A stretch of 57,152 nucleotides of DNA from Prochlorococcus sp. AG-676-M04 (GTDB lineage Bacteria; Cyanobacteriota; Cyanobacteriia; PCC-6307; Cyanobiaceae). A program made the position numbers and the translations under genes. The notes under the pieces are model-generated. The model ran no database searches. It worked only from the letters and a program-made list of their open reading frames with translations, and was not told the origin of the DNA. This document shows positions 47,159 to 57,152 of the stretch, piece after piece; position 1 is the stretch's first letter, and the number at the start of each line of letters is the position of its first letter. Where the stretch lies: NCBI GenBank assembly GCA_003210895.1, contig QCUB01000002.1, positions 1 through 57,152 of the forward strand, in the 5' to 3' direction.

Positions 47159-48581
47159 CTCCTAGATCCTTTAATTCTCCAATTAACTCACTTAAAACTT
47201 TCTTGGCATCACCAAAAACCATTGAGGTATTTGGCAAGTCAAACAAATCATTTTTTATACCCGAATAACCAGCGCTCATTCCTCTTTTTATTACAAAGAC
47301 TGTTCTTGCTTCTTGGACATCAAGAACAGGCATTCCATATAAAGGAGAACTCTTGTCATTTTTTGCTTGAGGATTAACAACATCATTTGCTCCTAAGACC
47401 AAAACAACATCTGTTGCTGGGAATTCAGGGTTAACAACATCCATTTCTTTGAGTTGTTCATAAGGAACATCTGCTTCTGCCAAAAGGACATTCATATGTC
47501 CTGGCATTCTACCTGCTACAGGATGAATCGCATATACAACTTCAATACCATTTTGTTCTAGTTTTTTTGTTACTTCTCTCAAAGTATGTTGTGCTTGAGC
47601 CACAGCAAGACCATATCCAGGAACAACGATTACCCTATTTGCTGCCTCTAATGTTAATGCACATTCTTCAACACTACAGGAAGTTATATTTGTATATTCC
47701 CCTGATCCAGAAGATGTAATAGTTTGTGCAGATAAAGAGCCTCCAAAAAGAACAGAAATCAGAGATCTGTTCATTCCTTTGCACATTACCTGAGTTAATA
47801 TCAAGCCTGCTGCTCCCACCATTGCACCGGCTACAATTAAAAGCTGACTGTCCACAACGAAACCTGCAGCTGCAGCTGCAATCCCTGAATAGCTATTTAA
47901 AAGAGAAATAACAACAGGCATATCTGCTCCACCTATTGGCAAAGTTACCCCAATTCCTAAAAGAGTAGAGGCTATAACTAAAAGCCAAATCGAACTAATA
48001 TTCCCACTTATTAGGTATATGAAGGCTACTAATGAAGTAACACCAAAAACAATATTTACAAAATGCCTAGCTTTAACCTGAGTCCATCCAGGGGTGGACA
48101 GCCAACCTTGTAGTTTTGCCATGGCCACGATTGAACCTGAAAAAGTGATGGCCCCAACAAATATTGAAACTGAAATTGAAACATCATTAATAAAAGGTTC
48201 TAAAGATCCTGCTTTTGCTACTACATTAAAAGGAAATAAAAAGGCACCAATAGCTACTAATAGAGAAGACATTCCTCCAAAACCATTGAATAAAGCTACG
48301 GTCTCTGGCATTGATGTCATTGGAACCTTCTTAGAAAGTAAAGTTCCAAAAAAACTTCCCACTAAAGATCCAATAATGATCCAAGCCCATGATTGAGCTG
48401 AGATTCCAGAAGTACCTAAATAGTAAGAGAGTAAACCTACAACAGAAAGCAACATAGCGAATGCTGCTAATATATTTGCTTCTCTAGCAGACCTAACTTT
48501 TGATAAACCTTTTATCCCAAGTGCTAATAACAGCACTGCTAGAAGATCTATAACGAATTTAATAATATCAGGAAGATTCAT
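47145..48581 (-). CDS. pntB: NAD(P) transhydrogenase subunit beta
   Basis: VPGYGLAVAQAQHTLREV...HPVAGRMPGHMNVLLAEA. Confidence 0.97.
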   Translation of the reverse strand: MNLPDIIKFVIDLLAVLLLALGIKGLSKVRSAREANILAAFAMLLSVVGLLSYYLGTSGISAQSWAWIIIGSLVGSFFGTLLSKKVPMTSMPETVALFNGFGGMSSLLVAIGAFLFPFNVVAKAGSLEPFINDVSISVSIFVGAITFSGSIVAMAKLQGWLSTPGWTQVKARHFVNIVFGVTSLVAFIYLISGNISSIWLLVIASTLLGIGVTLPIGGADMPVVISLLNSYSGIAAAAAGFVVDSQLLIVAGAMVGAAGLILTQVMCKGMNRSLISVLFGGSLSAQTITSSGSGEYTNITSCSVEECALTLEAANRVIVVPGYGLAVAQAQHTLREVTKKLEQNGIEVVYAIHPVAGRMPGHMNVLLAEADVPYEQLKEMDVVNPEFPATDVVLVLGANDVVNPQAKNDKSSPLYGMPVLDVQEARTVFVIKRGMSAGYSGIKNDLFDLPNTSMVFGDAKKVLSELIGELKDLGVGDK

Positions 48582-48598
48582 TTTAATAAATTGATTAA

Positions 48599-48895
48599 TT
48601 ATTTATTTTTTTTTGTAGATTTACGACTAAACATGGCAAGCATTCTGTCCGTGACAAAAAAACCACCTACAACGTTAAAAAGAGCAAATCCTAGAGATAT
48701 TGATCCGATTATTAATAATGGACTATTTGGCTCTGCTTTTATAATTGCAGTTAATGCTGCCAACATTGTTATTCCTGAGATGGCATTTGCTCCACTCATT
48801 AAGGGTGTATGAAGTGTAGGAGGTACTTTTCCTATTAACTCCAGACCTAATAAACTTCCAAGCAATAAAACCCAGAGCAAGCTATCAAAATTCAT
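48599..48895 (-). CDS. pntA-2: NAD(P) transhydrogenase alpha subunit, membrane part
   Basis: LGLELIGKVPPTLHTPLMSGANAISGI. Confidence 0.95.
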   Translation of the reverse strand: MNFDSLLWVLLLGSLLGLELIGKVPPTLHTPLMSGANAISGITMLAALTAIIKAEPNSPLLIIGSISLGFALFNVVGGFFVTDRMLAMFSRKSTKKNK

Positions 48896-48910
48896 AATTT
48901 AAATAAGACC

Positions 48911-50041
48911 TCATTTTTCAAAAACTTTATTTTGAAGGATAACTCCTTCATTACTTAATAAACAGCCAGAGATTAATTCATCCTCTTTGTCTAGATTAAT
49001 TACACCATTTTTAATGAAAGGTGTAATCAAAGATGTGAGGTTCTTAGCATAAAGTGTACTTGCATCATAAGGTACAGATGATGGTAACTCTCCAGCTCCT
49101 ATTAGCTTTACGCCATTCCTAATAATAGTTTCATTAGATTTTGTTCCTTCGCAATTACCTCCTTGAGATACGGCCAAATCAATAACTACTGCTCCAGGTC
49201 GCATCTTTTCAATCATATGAGAATCGATTAAAACAGGAGCTTTTTTACCTAAGACTTGTGCAGTACAAACAGCAACATCAGCTTCGGATAAATATTTAGT
49301 TAACGTAGCCTTTTGTTTAGAAAGGAATTCAGGCGTAACTGCTTTTGCATAACCACCTGATTCGCCTGGTTTTTCGTCAATTTCAGGAAGTTCTATAAAT
49401 CTTGCTCCAAGAGATTCAACTTGCTCTTTTACAGCTGGCCTAATATCTGACACGAAAACAATAGCTCCAAGTCTTTTTGCAGTGGCAACTGCCTGCAATC
49501 CTGCGACTCCTCCACCAAGAACAACAACTTTCGCAGGTTGTACTGTTCCTGCGGCAGTCATCAACATTGGGAAATATCTATCAAGTTCACTAGCTGCTAA
49601 TAGAACTGCTTTATATCCTGCGATATTGGCTTGAGAGGAAAGTACATCCGATGATTGCGCTCTACTAATCCTTGGAAGTAATTCCATTGATAAAGCTGAA
49701 ATCTTTTTGCTAGTTATAGTTTTTTGAAGTTTTTCATTAGCATATGGATTCAGAAGTCCTAGTAGAATAGCTCCTTTTTTTAACTTACATAAATTAGATT
49801 CAGAAGGAGTTTGAACACAAAAAACAACATCAGCATTCTCCCAAATATTTATATTAGATTCACTAACAATTTCACCTCCAGATTCTTTATATAACATGTC
49901 ATTAAACCCTGATAGTTCTCCTGCTGAACTCTCTACAAAAATTTCGCATCCAAGACCTTTTAATTTTTTTACCGCTCCAGGAGTAGCTGAAACTCTTCTC
50001 TCTCCGGAGGCTGTTTCAATAGGAATGAGTATCTTTGTCAA
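48911..50041 (-). CDS. pntA: NAD(P) transhydrogenase alpha subunit, soluble part
   Basis: GERRVSATPGAVKKL; VVVLGGGVAGLQAVATAKRLGA. Confidence 0.97.
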   Translation of the reverse strand: MTKILIPIETASGERRVSATPGAVKKLKGLGCEIFVESSAGELSGFNDMLYKESGGEIVSESNINIWENADVVFCVQTPSESNLCKLKKGAILLGLLNPYANEKLQKTITSKKISALSMELLPRISRAQSSDVLSSQANIAGYKAVLLAASELDRYFPMLMTAAGTVQPAKVVVLGGGVAGLQAVATAKRLGAIVFVSDIRPAVKEQVESLGARFIELPEIDEKPGESGGYAKAVTPEFLSKQKATLTKYLSEADVAVCTAQVLGKKAPVLIDSHMIEKMRPGAVVIDLAVSQGGNCEGTKSNETIIRNGVKLIGAGELPSSVPYDASTLYAKNLTSLITPFIKNGVINLDKEDELISGCLLSNEGVILQNKVFEK

Positions 50042-50174
50042 TTTCTAGTATTTTTTAGACATACTAAAGATAATTTGAATAAAGTCAAAAGTCTTGGAGT
50101 TTGAGTTTTGTTAAAAATATATTTTCTTTTTATCAAATCATGGCTATGAAAAATATATAAGTATTGAAAATCTA

Positions 50175-50753
50175 ATGAGCATAAAAGCTATCGAATGCCC
50201 AGATGGAGTTTGTCATAGTCATCATGGAGGTCATGCTGTTCCAAGACAAACCATGCAAAGAAACTTAGAAAAACACGGAAAAGACTGGTGTGAAAAACTA
50301 GCTGAAAGAATTTATGAAATGTCAGTTGACACTTATTCTCAAACAGTAATGCCTAGCCTTCATTCTTCAGGCTGGCAGAGAAGACATCTAGATTGGGAAT
50401 TTAAATTAGCAGAAAATGATTCCGAGCCTGATGAAGCTCTTGTTGAAGGAATTATCAATGCTACTGAAAGTTTCCTTAGAAGTAGCGAGGTACATAGATT
50501 ATTCATACAAGAACTAGTACAGGGTACATTTGAAGAAGCAAATGATAAAAAAATAATTTCTAAAGCTATAAAGTCTATTATTGAAGAGGAAATAGTTATT
50601 TCATTAAGAGATAAAAAAGAAACTCTCTTAAGAAAAATATCTTCAAAATTAATTTCAGAAGAAAAAGTTAGTGAGGAGCTTGCTTTAAATTCAGCAAAAG
50701 AAGGATTTGAAGAAGTTGAAAGGTTACTCGTGAATCATACTGAGGCAGTTTAA
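50175..50753 (+). CDS. conserved cyanobacterial hypothetical protein
   Basis: 192 aa, intact within core-like neighbourhood. Confidence 0.7.
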   Translation: MSIKAIECPDGVCHSHHGGHAVPRQTMQRNLEKHGKDWCEKLAERIYEMSVDTYSQTVMPSLHSSGWQRRHLDWEFKLAENDSEPDEALVEGIINATESFLRSSEVHRLFIQELVQGTFEEANDKKIISKAIKSIIEEEIVISLRDKKETLLRKISSKLISEEKVSEELALNSAKEGFEEVERLLVNHTEAV

Positions 50754-50907
50754 CTTAAATTCTTTATCTTTTTTTAATATTTATCGTAACAACAGGGTCA
50801 AATATTAACTAATTATTAAATTATTGTTTGGAAGTACGAAGTTGTAACTTATTAGACAATGTTTATAACGATCCATATGCTTATCTATAGTCAATTTCAA
50901 AGAGGAA

Positions 50908-51144
50908 ATGTCTAATTTCATAAGAAAAAGAATTGATGTAGCAACCTGTTGGGCAACCAACAGAATTTCTGTAATGGATACTCTTGAAAAATATGAGGAT
51001 AGTTACGCAATCGCAGAGGAGTTCAGAGAGTGGATATTGCATATTGGTGAAGAAAATGAGAACCTAAAAAGTTCTGTATTGAATTACCCTAATGAATTAA
51101 GAGAATTATTAAATCAAAAAATAAATCAGAAATTAACCGAGTGA
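50908..51144 (+). CDS. small hypothetical protein
   Basis: 78-aa ORF. Confidence 0.5.
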   Translation: MSNFIRKRIDVATCWATNRISVMDTLEKYEDSYAIAEEFREWILHIGEENENLKSSVLNYPNELRELLNQKINQKLTE

Positions 51145-51202
51145 AATCCGACCTTCATAAGTAGGGCTTATTGATTAATATTAGAAATAAATAAATACTT
51201 AA

Positions 51203-52579
51203 ATGGAAATAAAAGACAAAGAAGACAACATTGAAAATTTAGTAATAATAGGTTCTGGTCCAGCAGGTTATACAGCTGCAATTTATGCTGCCCGTGCGAA
51301 CCTTCAACCTCTTTTAGTAACTGGATTTAATTCTGGTGGAATTCCAGGGGGCCAATTAATGACAACTACTTTCGTTGAAAACTATCCTGGTTTTCCAGAT
51401 GGAGTATTAGGACCTGAATTAATGGATTTAATGAAAGCTCAAGCGGAAAGATGGGGCACAAATTTATATGAAAGCGATGTAATTTCAATTGATACCAGTA
51501 AAAAACCTTTTGAGCTAAAAACTTTGGAAGGGAGTATCAGATCAAATTCAATTATTATCGCAACTGGTGCAAGTGCTAATAGGTTAGGTGTTATAAATGA
51601 AGATAAATTTTGGAGCAAAGGGATAAGCGCATGCGCAATTTGTGATGGAGCAACGCCACAGTTTAGAAATGAAGAATTAGCAGTTATTGGAGGCGGAGAT
51701 TCTGCCTGTGAAGAAGCCGCATATCTAACAAAATATGGCAGCAAGGTTCATTTACTTGTTAGATCTGAAAAATTAAGAGCTAGTGCCGCAATGATAGATA
51801 GAGTAAAAGCTAATTCAAAGATTGAAATACACTGGAATACAAAAGTCAAGAAAGCGAATGGTACTGATTGGCTTGAAAATGTTGAAACTATTAATTCACA
51901 AAAAGGTAACGTCGAAATTAAAGTTAAAGGACTTTTTTATGCTATTGGACACACTCCTAATACAAAGTTTTTAAATAATAAAATTGAATTAGATAAAAAA
52001 GGATATATTGCTTGTAATTCAGGAAGACCGGAAACTTCAATAGAAGGAATATTTGCTGCTGGCGATGTTGTAGATTCAGAGTGGAGACAAGGGGTTACAG
52101 CTGCTGGGACAGGATGTATGGCAGCATTAGCGGCTGAGAGATGGTTAGCAGAGAAGAATTTATCAAAAATAATTATTAGAGAAACAACTGAACCAGAGAA
52201 AACATTGTCTTCATCAAGTTTTAATGAAGAGGAGACAAATGAAGATACTTTCGATTTAAATTCTGAATGGCAAAAAGGTAGTTATGCACTGAGGAAGCTT
52301 TATCATGAGAGTAATAAACCAATTTTAGTTATTTTTAGCTCTCCAAGTTGCGGACCATGCCATGTATTAAAACCACAACTAAAAAGAGTTATAAAGGAAT
52401 TTGATGGAGCTGTACAGGGTATAGAAATTGATATTGATAAAGATCAAGAAATCGCTAAACAAGCCGGAATAAATGGGACTCCTACAATACAACTTTTTAA
52501 AGAGAAATTACTTAAAAAACAGTGGCAAGGTGTTAAACAACGTAGTGAATTTAAAGAAGCAATACAAAAGATCATCTAA
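51203..52579 (+). CDS. ntrC: NADPH-thioredoxin reductase with C-terminal thioredoxin domain (NTRC)
   Basis: [23 protein letters not shown]-terminal [15 protein letters not shown]. Confidence 0.95.
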   Translation: MEIKDKEDNIENLVIIGSGPAGYTAAIYAARANLQPLLVTGFNSGGIPGGQLMTTTFVENYPGFPDGVLGPELMDLMKAQAERWGTNLYESDVISIDTSKKPFELKTLEGSIRSNSIIIATGASANRLGVINEDKFWSKGISACAICDGATPQFRNEELAVIGGGDSACEEAAYLTKYGSKVHLLVRSEKLRASAAMIDRVKANSKIEIHWNTKVKKANGTDWLENVETINSQKGNVEIKVKGLFYAIGHTPNTKFLNNKIELDKKGYIACNSGRPETSIEGIFAAGDVVDSEWRQGVTAAGTGCMAALAAERWLAEKNLSKIIIRETTEPEKTLSSSSFNEEETNEDTFDLNSEWQKGSYALRKLYHESNKPILVIFSSPSCGPCHVLKPQLKRVIKEFDGAVQGIEIDIDKDQEIAKQAGINGTPTIQLFKEKLLKKQWQGVKQRSEFKEAIQKII

Positions 52580-52593
52580 GTAAATTTTATTAT

Positions 52594-52860
52594 TTATTTC
52601 CTTCTTACATTATTTTTAGAATTTCCAGACCTGGGGCCACCACCACCTGCATTTCTCTCACGATAAGTAATCCTTCCTCTTGTTAAATCATAAGGGCTTA
52701 TTTCAACCAGTACTTTATCTCCTGCTAACAATTTAATTCTAAATTTAGTTAACTTTCCTGCTGCTCTGCATAAACATTGGTGACCTTCAGGCTGCTCTAA
52801 AGTAACCAAATAAAAACCATTTCCTTGTTCTTTTTCTATTACACCAGATGTTTCAATCAT
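52594..52860 (-). CDS. infA: translation initiation factor IF-1-like protein
   Basis: IETSGVIEKEQGNGFYLVTLEQPEGHQCLCRAAGKL...GDKVLVEISPYDLTRGRITYRER. Confidence 0.92.
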   Translation of the reverse strand: MIETSGVIEKEQGNGFYLVTLEQPEGHQCLCRAAGKLTKFRIKLLAGDKVLVEISPYDLTRGRITYRERNAGGGGPRSGNSKNNVRRK

Positions 52861-52964
52861 TAAATAATTTTTTTTCTAGATTCATATTATCAGAAAAGAA
52901 TAAACAAAATTTATCTCAAGATAATTACATCAAATGAATTAATTTAATTGCAAAGATTTTTAAT

Positions 52965-53177
52965 TTATATAAAAAATTTAATTTCGTTAATTATTTGAAG
53001 TTGACCATAGTAAAAATTTGCCTTTGCAATTTTTTCAGGATCCTCTAGTTGATCGAAAAACATGAAGCCCAAACTTTCCCATAAAGATGATCCGCAAACA
53101 TTATTTAATTCATTAGTTGCTTCTTGAGCAATATTATTTAGCTTGCGTTCCAGATTTTTTGATTTAGAAATTGACAT
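52965..53177 (-). CDS. small hypothetical protein
   Basis: 70-aa ORF. Confidence 0.5.
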   Translation of the reverse strand: MSISKSKNLERKLNNIAQEATNELNNVCGSSLWESLGFMFFDQLEDPEKIAKANFYYGQLQIINEIKFFI

Positions 53178-53230
53178 TTATAAATTTGTATATAGTACAA
53201 ATATACTATATGCAAATTGCTAATGCAACT

Positions 53231-54193
53231 TTAGAAAGGAAGTCTCTTTTTTTCTTCGATGTTTAGATCAGCTTCCATTTCTTTAAGTCTTTTTAAAATC
53301 TGCTGATAATAATCTTTAATGTAATTCTCTAGAGAAGTAATATCTTCTTTCTTAATATCTAACAGCTCATAAGTATTGCTCATATCAGAGTCTAATGCCA
53401 CTCCACTACTAGTTACTTCAGCGAAGGCCAATCTCTCAGAAACATTTAATGCATCCTGAAAAAATGAAACTACGTTCTGAGTTACTTTTATCAAAAAAGG
53501 TGAGACTCTAAAAATCTTTGCCTTCTTATTACTATATTTTTCACATAGAGAAATCACTTCATCAGAATCCCAAGCCCTAGGCCCAACTAAAGGAAGTGAA
53601 AGTTTGTAAGATTTAGGGTTATTTATTGAAGTAACAATAATTCTAGCCATGTCTTGAGTGTTCATGTAAGCAATTTTAGTTGGAGTACCGCTCATCCAGA
53701 CCGCTTGACTATCTAAAACAGGTATTGCGAATTGACTAATGACACCTTGCATAAAAGCAGCGCATTTGAAAATTGTATAGTCAAAATTAGATTTCTCTAG
53801 AAGTTTTTCAGTGCAATACTTAACATCCATTAAAGGTACATTTCTAAACTTTTCAGTTAATAAAATCGAAAGAAAAATAACCCTTTTTATTTTTTTTAAT
53901 TCACAAGCATTGAAAAGATTAAGTTTCCCATCCCAGTCAGTCTCATAAATACTTTTGGAATCTTCCGGTCTTCCTGTAGCACTATCAATAACTACTTCAA
54001 TATCTTGTAAAGCATATTCTATATCTCCAGGTATAAGTAAATTTCCTTTGGTTAGTTCACAGCCCCACTCTTGAAGAAATGAAGCTTTCCTTGGATTTCT
54101 AACCAAACATCTTACTTCATGACCATCTTCAATAGCTTGCTTAGCTATCTGCCTTCCAAGAGTTCCAGTTGCACCTACTAAGAGAATCTTCAT
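53231..54193 (-). CDS. ycf39: Ycf39-like NAD(P)-binding (SDR) protein
   Basis: KILLVGATGTLGRQIAKQAIEDGHEVRCLVRNPRKASFLQEWGCEL. Confidence 0.93.
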   Translation of the reverse strand: MKILLVGATGTLGRQIAKQAIEDGHEVRCLVRNPRKASFLQEWGCELTKGNLLIPGDIEYALQDIEVVIDSATGRPEDSKSIYETDWDGKLNLFNACELKKIKRVIFLSILLTEKFRNVPLMDVKYCTEKLLEKSNFDYTIFKCAAFMQGVISQFAIPVLDSQAVWMSGTPTKIAYMNTQDMARIIVTSINNPKSYKLSLPLVGPRAWDSDEVISLCEKYSNKKAKIFRVSPFLIKVTQNVVSFFQDALNVSERLAFAEVTSSGVALDSDMSNTYELLDIKKEDITSLENYIKDYYQQILKRLKEMEADLNIEEKKRLPF

Positions 54194-54251
54194 ACTTAAG
54201 GTTGTACCTAATCTGTCGAGATTAACTCACTTTATACAGTATTCGTGAGAA

Positions 54252-54350
54252 TCAATCTCCTTGAAATTTTAATAATAATGCACCACCAACCAACCCAATT
54301 GGTATCAATATCCAGAAAACAGCAGCAATACTAAAAATTTCTTTAGCCAT
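54252..54350 (-). CDS. petM: cytochrome b6f complex subunit PetM
   Basis: [32 protein letters not shown]. Confidence 0.92.
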
Positions 54351-54453
54351 AGGAAACTTAATCAATTATTATAATTTAACGTTTATCTGCATTTTTTTGT
54401 TAAAAAAATAACTAATGCAAATATCTTTAAATTTTTAAATAAGGAATTGAAGG

Positions 54454-55407
54454 TTGATTAATATGGATTTTACTTACAAATTAGAAGACAGGAGTGAATC
54501 TAATTACTGGGACTGGAATGGATTCAAAATATTTTGGAGTGTTCAAGGAAAAGAAAACAAACGTCCCATAATCTTGCTTCATGGATTCGGAGCAAGTAGT
54601 AAACATTGGAGAAAGAACTCAAACTATTTTGCAAAAAAAGGATATTCTGTTTACTCACTTGATTTAATTGGATTTGGGAATTCTGCTCAACCAGGAATAA
54701 GAGAGATAGGGAAATTAGATAATGGAGTTTGGTGTAATCAAGTTAATGATTTTATTCAAAAAGTAATTCGTCCTAAAACTTCAAATAAAATCGTTTTAAT
54801 TGGAAATTCCTTAGGATCCTTAGTTGCTTTAACATGTGCAGTTTATTTAAAAAATGAAATATTATCTGTTATTGCATCACCTCTACCAGATCCACTCGAT
54901 ATTAATCAAAAGGAATCAAAAACTAATTTGATTTTAGAAAAATTTAAAATCATTTTTATAAAGATTTTTTTTATAATATTTCCTTTAGAAATAATTCTAT
55001 TTTTAATAAATAAATTAGGAATAATTCAATTAGGACTTAATTCTGCCTATTTCAAAAAAGATAATATCGATAAAGAATTAATTGATATTGTAAAAAAGCC
55101 CGTTTTAAGAAAAACTGCTGCAAGATCATTGAGAGCTATGTGTATTGGCATGTCAACAAGGGGAGAAAAGTTAAAAGCTTCTTACCTATTAGAACAACTT
55201 AGTCTTTCAAAAAAAGTCCCTTTTTTATTATTATGGGGAGAAAAAGATAATTTCATACCTTTATTTCTAGGTAAAAAGATTGCAAATTTCCATAGATGGG
55301 TAGAATTAAAAATAATATCCAACTCAGGTCATTGTGTACATGATGAAGACCCTTCATTATTTAATAAAATTTCTTATGAATGGATTAGAGATTTAAAAAC
55401 CTTTTAA
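54454..55407 (+). CDS. alpha/beta-fold hydrolase
   Basis: IILLHGFGASSKHWRKN; LIGNSLGSLVAL; SNSGHCVHDEDP. Confidence 0.9.
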   Translation: MINMDFTYKLEDRSESNYWDWNGFKIFWSVQGKENKRPIILLHGFGASSKHWRKNSNYFAKKGYSVYSLDLIGFGNSAQPGIREIGKLDNGVWCNQVNDFIQKVIRPKTSNKIVLIGNSLGSLVALTCAVYLKNEILSVIASPLPDPLDINQKESKTNLILEKFKIIFIKIFFIIFPLEIILFLINKLGIIQLGLNSAYFKKDNIDKELIDIVKKPVLRKTAARSLRAMCIGMSTRGEKLKASYLLEQLSLSKKVPFLLLWGEKDNFIPLFLGKKIANFHRWVELKIISNSGHCVHDEDPSLFNKISYEWIRDLKTF

Positions 55408-55410
55408 AAT

Positions 55411-55935
55411 ATGAAACATACATTATCAGTACTTGTTGAAGACGAATCAGGAGCATTAAGTAGAATCTCAGGCCTTTTTGCTAGGAGAGGTTTTAATATT
55501 GATAGTCTTGCTGTTGGGCCTGCTGAATCTAAAGGCATTTCGAGATTAACAATGGTTGTAGAGGGTGATAATGAAACCCTTCAACAAATGACCAAACAAC
55601 TTAATAAATTATTTAATGTTCTTGGAGTCGTAGATTTTACTAACCTTGCTGCTGTTGAGAGAGAATTAATGCTTCTTAAAGTTACATCTAAGGAAGATAC
55701 AAGAAGTAATATATTGGATATCGTTCAAATATTTAGAGCAAAAGTAGTAGATGTTTCAGATATTGCATTAACACTTGAGGTGGTAGGAGATCCAGGTAAA
55801 TTAGTTGCATTGGAAAAGTTACTTGAACCATATGGAATTCTTGAGATAGCGAGAACAGGTAAAGTCGCTCTCAAACGATCATCAGGAGTAAATACCGAAA
55901 TGTTAAAAATAAATAAATACTCTTTAGAAATTTAA
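55411..55935 (+). CDS. ilvN: acetolactate synthase small subunit
   Basis: [35 protein letters not shown]. Confidence 0.97.
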   Translation: MKHTLSVLVEDESGALSRISGLFARRGFNIDSLAVGPAESKGISRLTMVVEGDNETLQQMTKQLNKLFNVLGVVDFTNLAAVERELMLLKVTSKEDTRSNILDIVQIFRAKVVDVSDIALTLEVVGDPGKLVALEKLLEPYGILEIARTGKVALKRSSGVNTEMLKINKYSLEI

Positions 55936-56531
55936 TTAGAAATAATGATTTCATAAATCAAATCTTCTTTATCTATTTTTTTTAATATTTCAATTCCTTT
56001 TACAACTTTTCCAAATATTGAATATCTTCCATCTAATTCTGGAAATCTATTAGTAACAAAGAAAAACTCAGTTGAAGATGAATGCCTTTCTCCACTCCTT
56101 ACCATAGCTAGTGAGCCCTTTTCAAAAAAATATGTGAGGTTAATAATTTCGGAAGGGTTTACAATTTGGGATCCATATATTGGTTCAGTTTCTTTTTTTA
56201 AATTTATTTCCAAAGGTATATTTAGTCTTAATCTGTTTAGATTTTCCTTTTTGAAATTATTTTCTGGATAAATACCTGAATGAATTAATTGAACTTGAGG
56301 GTAATTAATTATTTTGTAAAACCTTTTATTTTTATAAATATTTTTTTTAATATTTTCAATAAAAATACTTACTGTAACGGGGTTACTTTTCCCATATAAT
56401 TTTACATCAAAATTACCTTTTGAAGTCTTGAAAGCTACTATTTCGTTCTTTCTCGTGCAATTAATAACGAGCTTCTCGCAATAATAATTAGAATCAAAAA
56501 CATTATTATTATTACAACCTGTAATCAACAA
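55932..56531 (-). CDS. cyclophilin-type peptidyl-prolyl isomerase
   Basis: [52 protein letters not shown]. Confidence 0.9.
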   Translation of the reverse strand: MLITGCNNNNVFDSNYYCEKLVINCTRKNEIVAFKTSKGNFDVKLYGKSNPVTVSIFIENIKKNIYKNKRFYKIINYPQVQLIHSGIYPENNFKKENLNRLRLNIPLEINLKKETEPIYGSQIVNPSEIINLTYFFEKGSLAMVRSGERHSSSTEFFFVTNRFPELDGRYSIFGKVVKGIEILKKIDKEDLIYEIIISN

Positions 56532-56575
56532 AAAAATTTTAAAAAGTAAAATCGGTTTTAGTAAATAAAATCTTC

Positions 56576-57133
56576 TTATTTTAAACCCTCCAAATTTACA
56601 TTTAAAAATTTAGCAAGTCTTGCTCCTTCCTCTTCAACTTGGAGTAATGGTTTAAGTTCCCCTGCACCACTTAGAGGAAGAACTTTTTTTCTACCCTTAA
56701 GAACTAATGCAATTCTTCTTCTTGGATTAAATCCTTCACTAATATCCAATCTCACAGATTTAATCTCATCAAAATTAATTTTAACTTCTACATCTTTAAA
56801 CAATCCTTTCCTTTTAATTTCCACAGATTGGGAATTTTTATCAAATGAATTGTAACCTGAACCGAAATTTATGAACACCAAATACCATAAATATATATTT
56901 AATAGATTCGCTAATACGCCATAAGCACCCATAATTATTCCTTGAGGAATAAAAAGTAAGGATGAAGGATTACCCAAAGGGAGTAAATCTTTTCCTGTAT
57001 AACTTGATATAGCCGCTAATACGAAACCTAACCCACCGATAGTTAGCATTCCCCCAATAAGATAATTTGAAAATTTTCTTGACCCATTAATTTTCTGTTC
57101 AATTTTATTGAAAGACGAAAGATTAGATTCCAT
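56576..57133 (-). CDS. ycf4: photosystem I assembly protein Ycf4
   Basis: SRKFSNYLIGGMLTIGGLGFVLAAISSY...LLFIPQGIIMGAYG. Confidence 0.94.
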   Translation of the reverse strand: MESNLSSFNKIEQKINGSRKFSNYLIGGMLTIGGLGFVLAAISSYTGKDLLPLGNPSSLLFIPQGIIMGAYGVLANLLNIYLWYLVFINFGSGYNSFDKNSQSVEIKRKGLFKDVEVKINFDEIKSVRLDISEGFNPRRRIALVLKGRKKVLPLSGAGELKPLLQVEEEGARLAKFLNVNLEGLK

Positions 57134-57152
57134 AATTTTATTAATCTAGAGC

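Noticed and set aside
35547-48396. Antisense ORFs 35547..35771, 39574..39957, 40875..41195, 44623..44916, 46521..46763, 47726..47911 and 48094..48396
   Set aside because: All are shadow frames of well-recognised genes (carbamoyltransferase, HlyD-like, polA, dxr, hydrolase, pntB).

Overview
AT-rich genome window that reads as a high-light-adapted Prochlorococcus (inferred from Hli proteins, DUF1651 proteins, PetM, Ycf4, Ycf39 and NTRC). About 34.8-57.1 kb is a conserved backbone: carbamoyltransferase, ychF, polA, cysS, dxr, pntAB, NTRC, infA, ycf39, petM, ilvN and ycf4. About 0-34 kb is an accessory island of short genes. The main signal in the island is at least nine partial copies of the 3' half (anticodon arm, T arm, acceptor 3' strand) of a tRNA-Pro(TGG). 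Several are flanked by short tandem direct repeats of distinct families (GAGCGAG, CCCTCAAAT, GCACCCAAA, GTGCCC), arranged like the arm sites of integrated elements. In three places the repeat family on the inner side of one fragment matches the family on the inner side of another, outlining small cargo-only or nested cassettes. No integrase is visible in the supplied ORFs. Five cargo genes are type IV pilin-like proteins with a conserved N-terminus and unrelated C-terminal modules; two of these modules look C-type-lectin-like. A second repeated structure, TTGACAGTCGATCTAAAATA followed by a hairpin of varying sequence and a T tract, lies upstream of many small island genes. Other items of note: two copies of an hli-MNLDIF gene cluster, an adenylation-domain-only NAD-dependent DNA ligase, a decayed cytochrome c6-like gene, a CP12-tail microprotein and a 15-residue polyglycine protein. 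All calls were made by eye; no searches were run.
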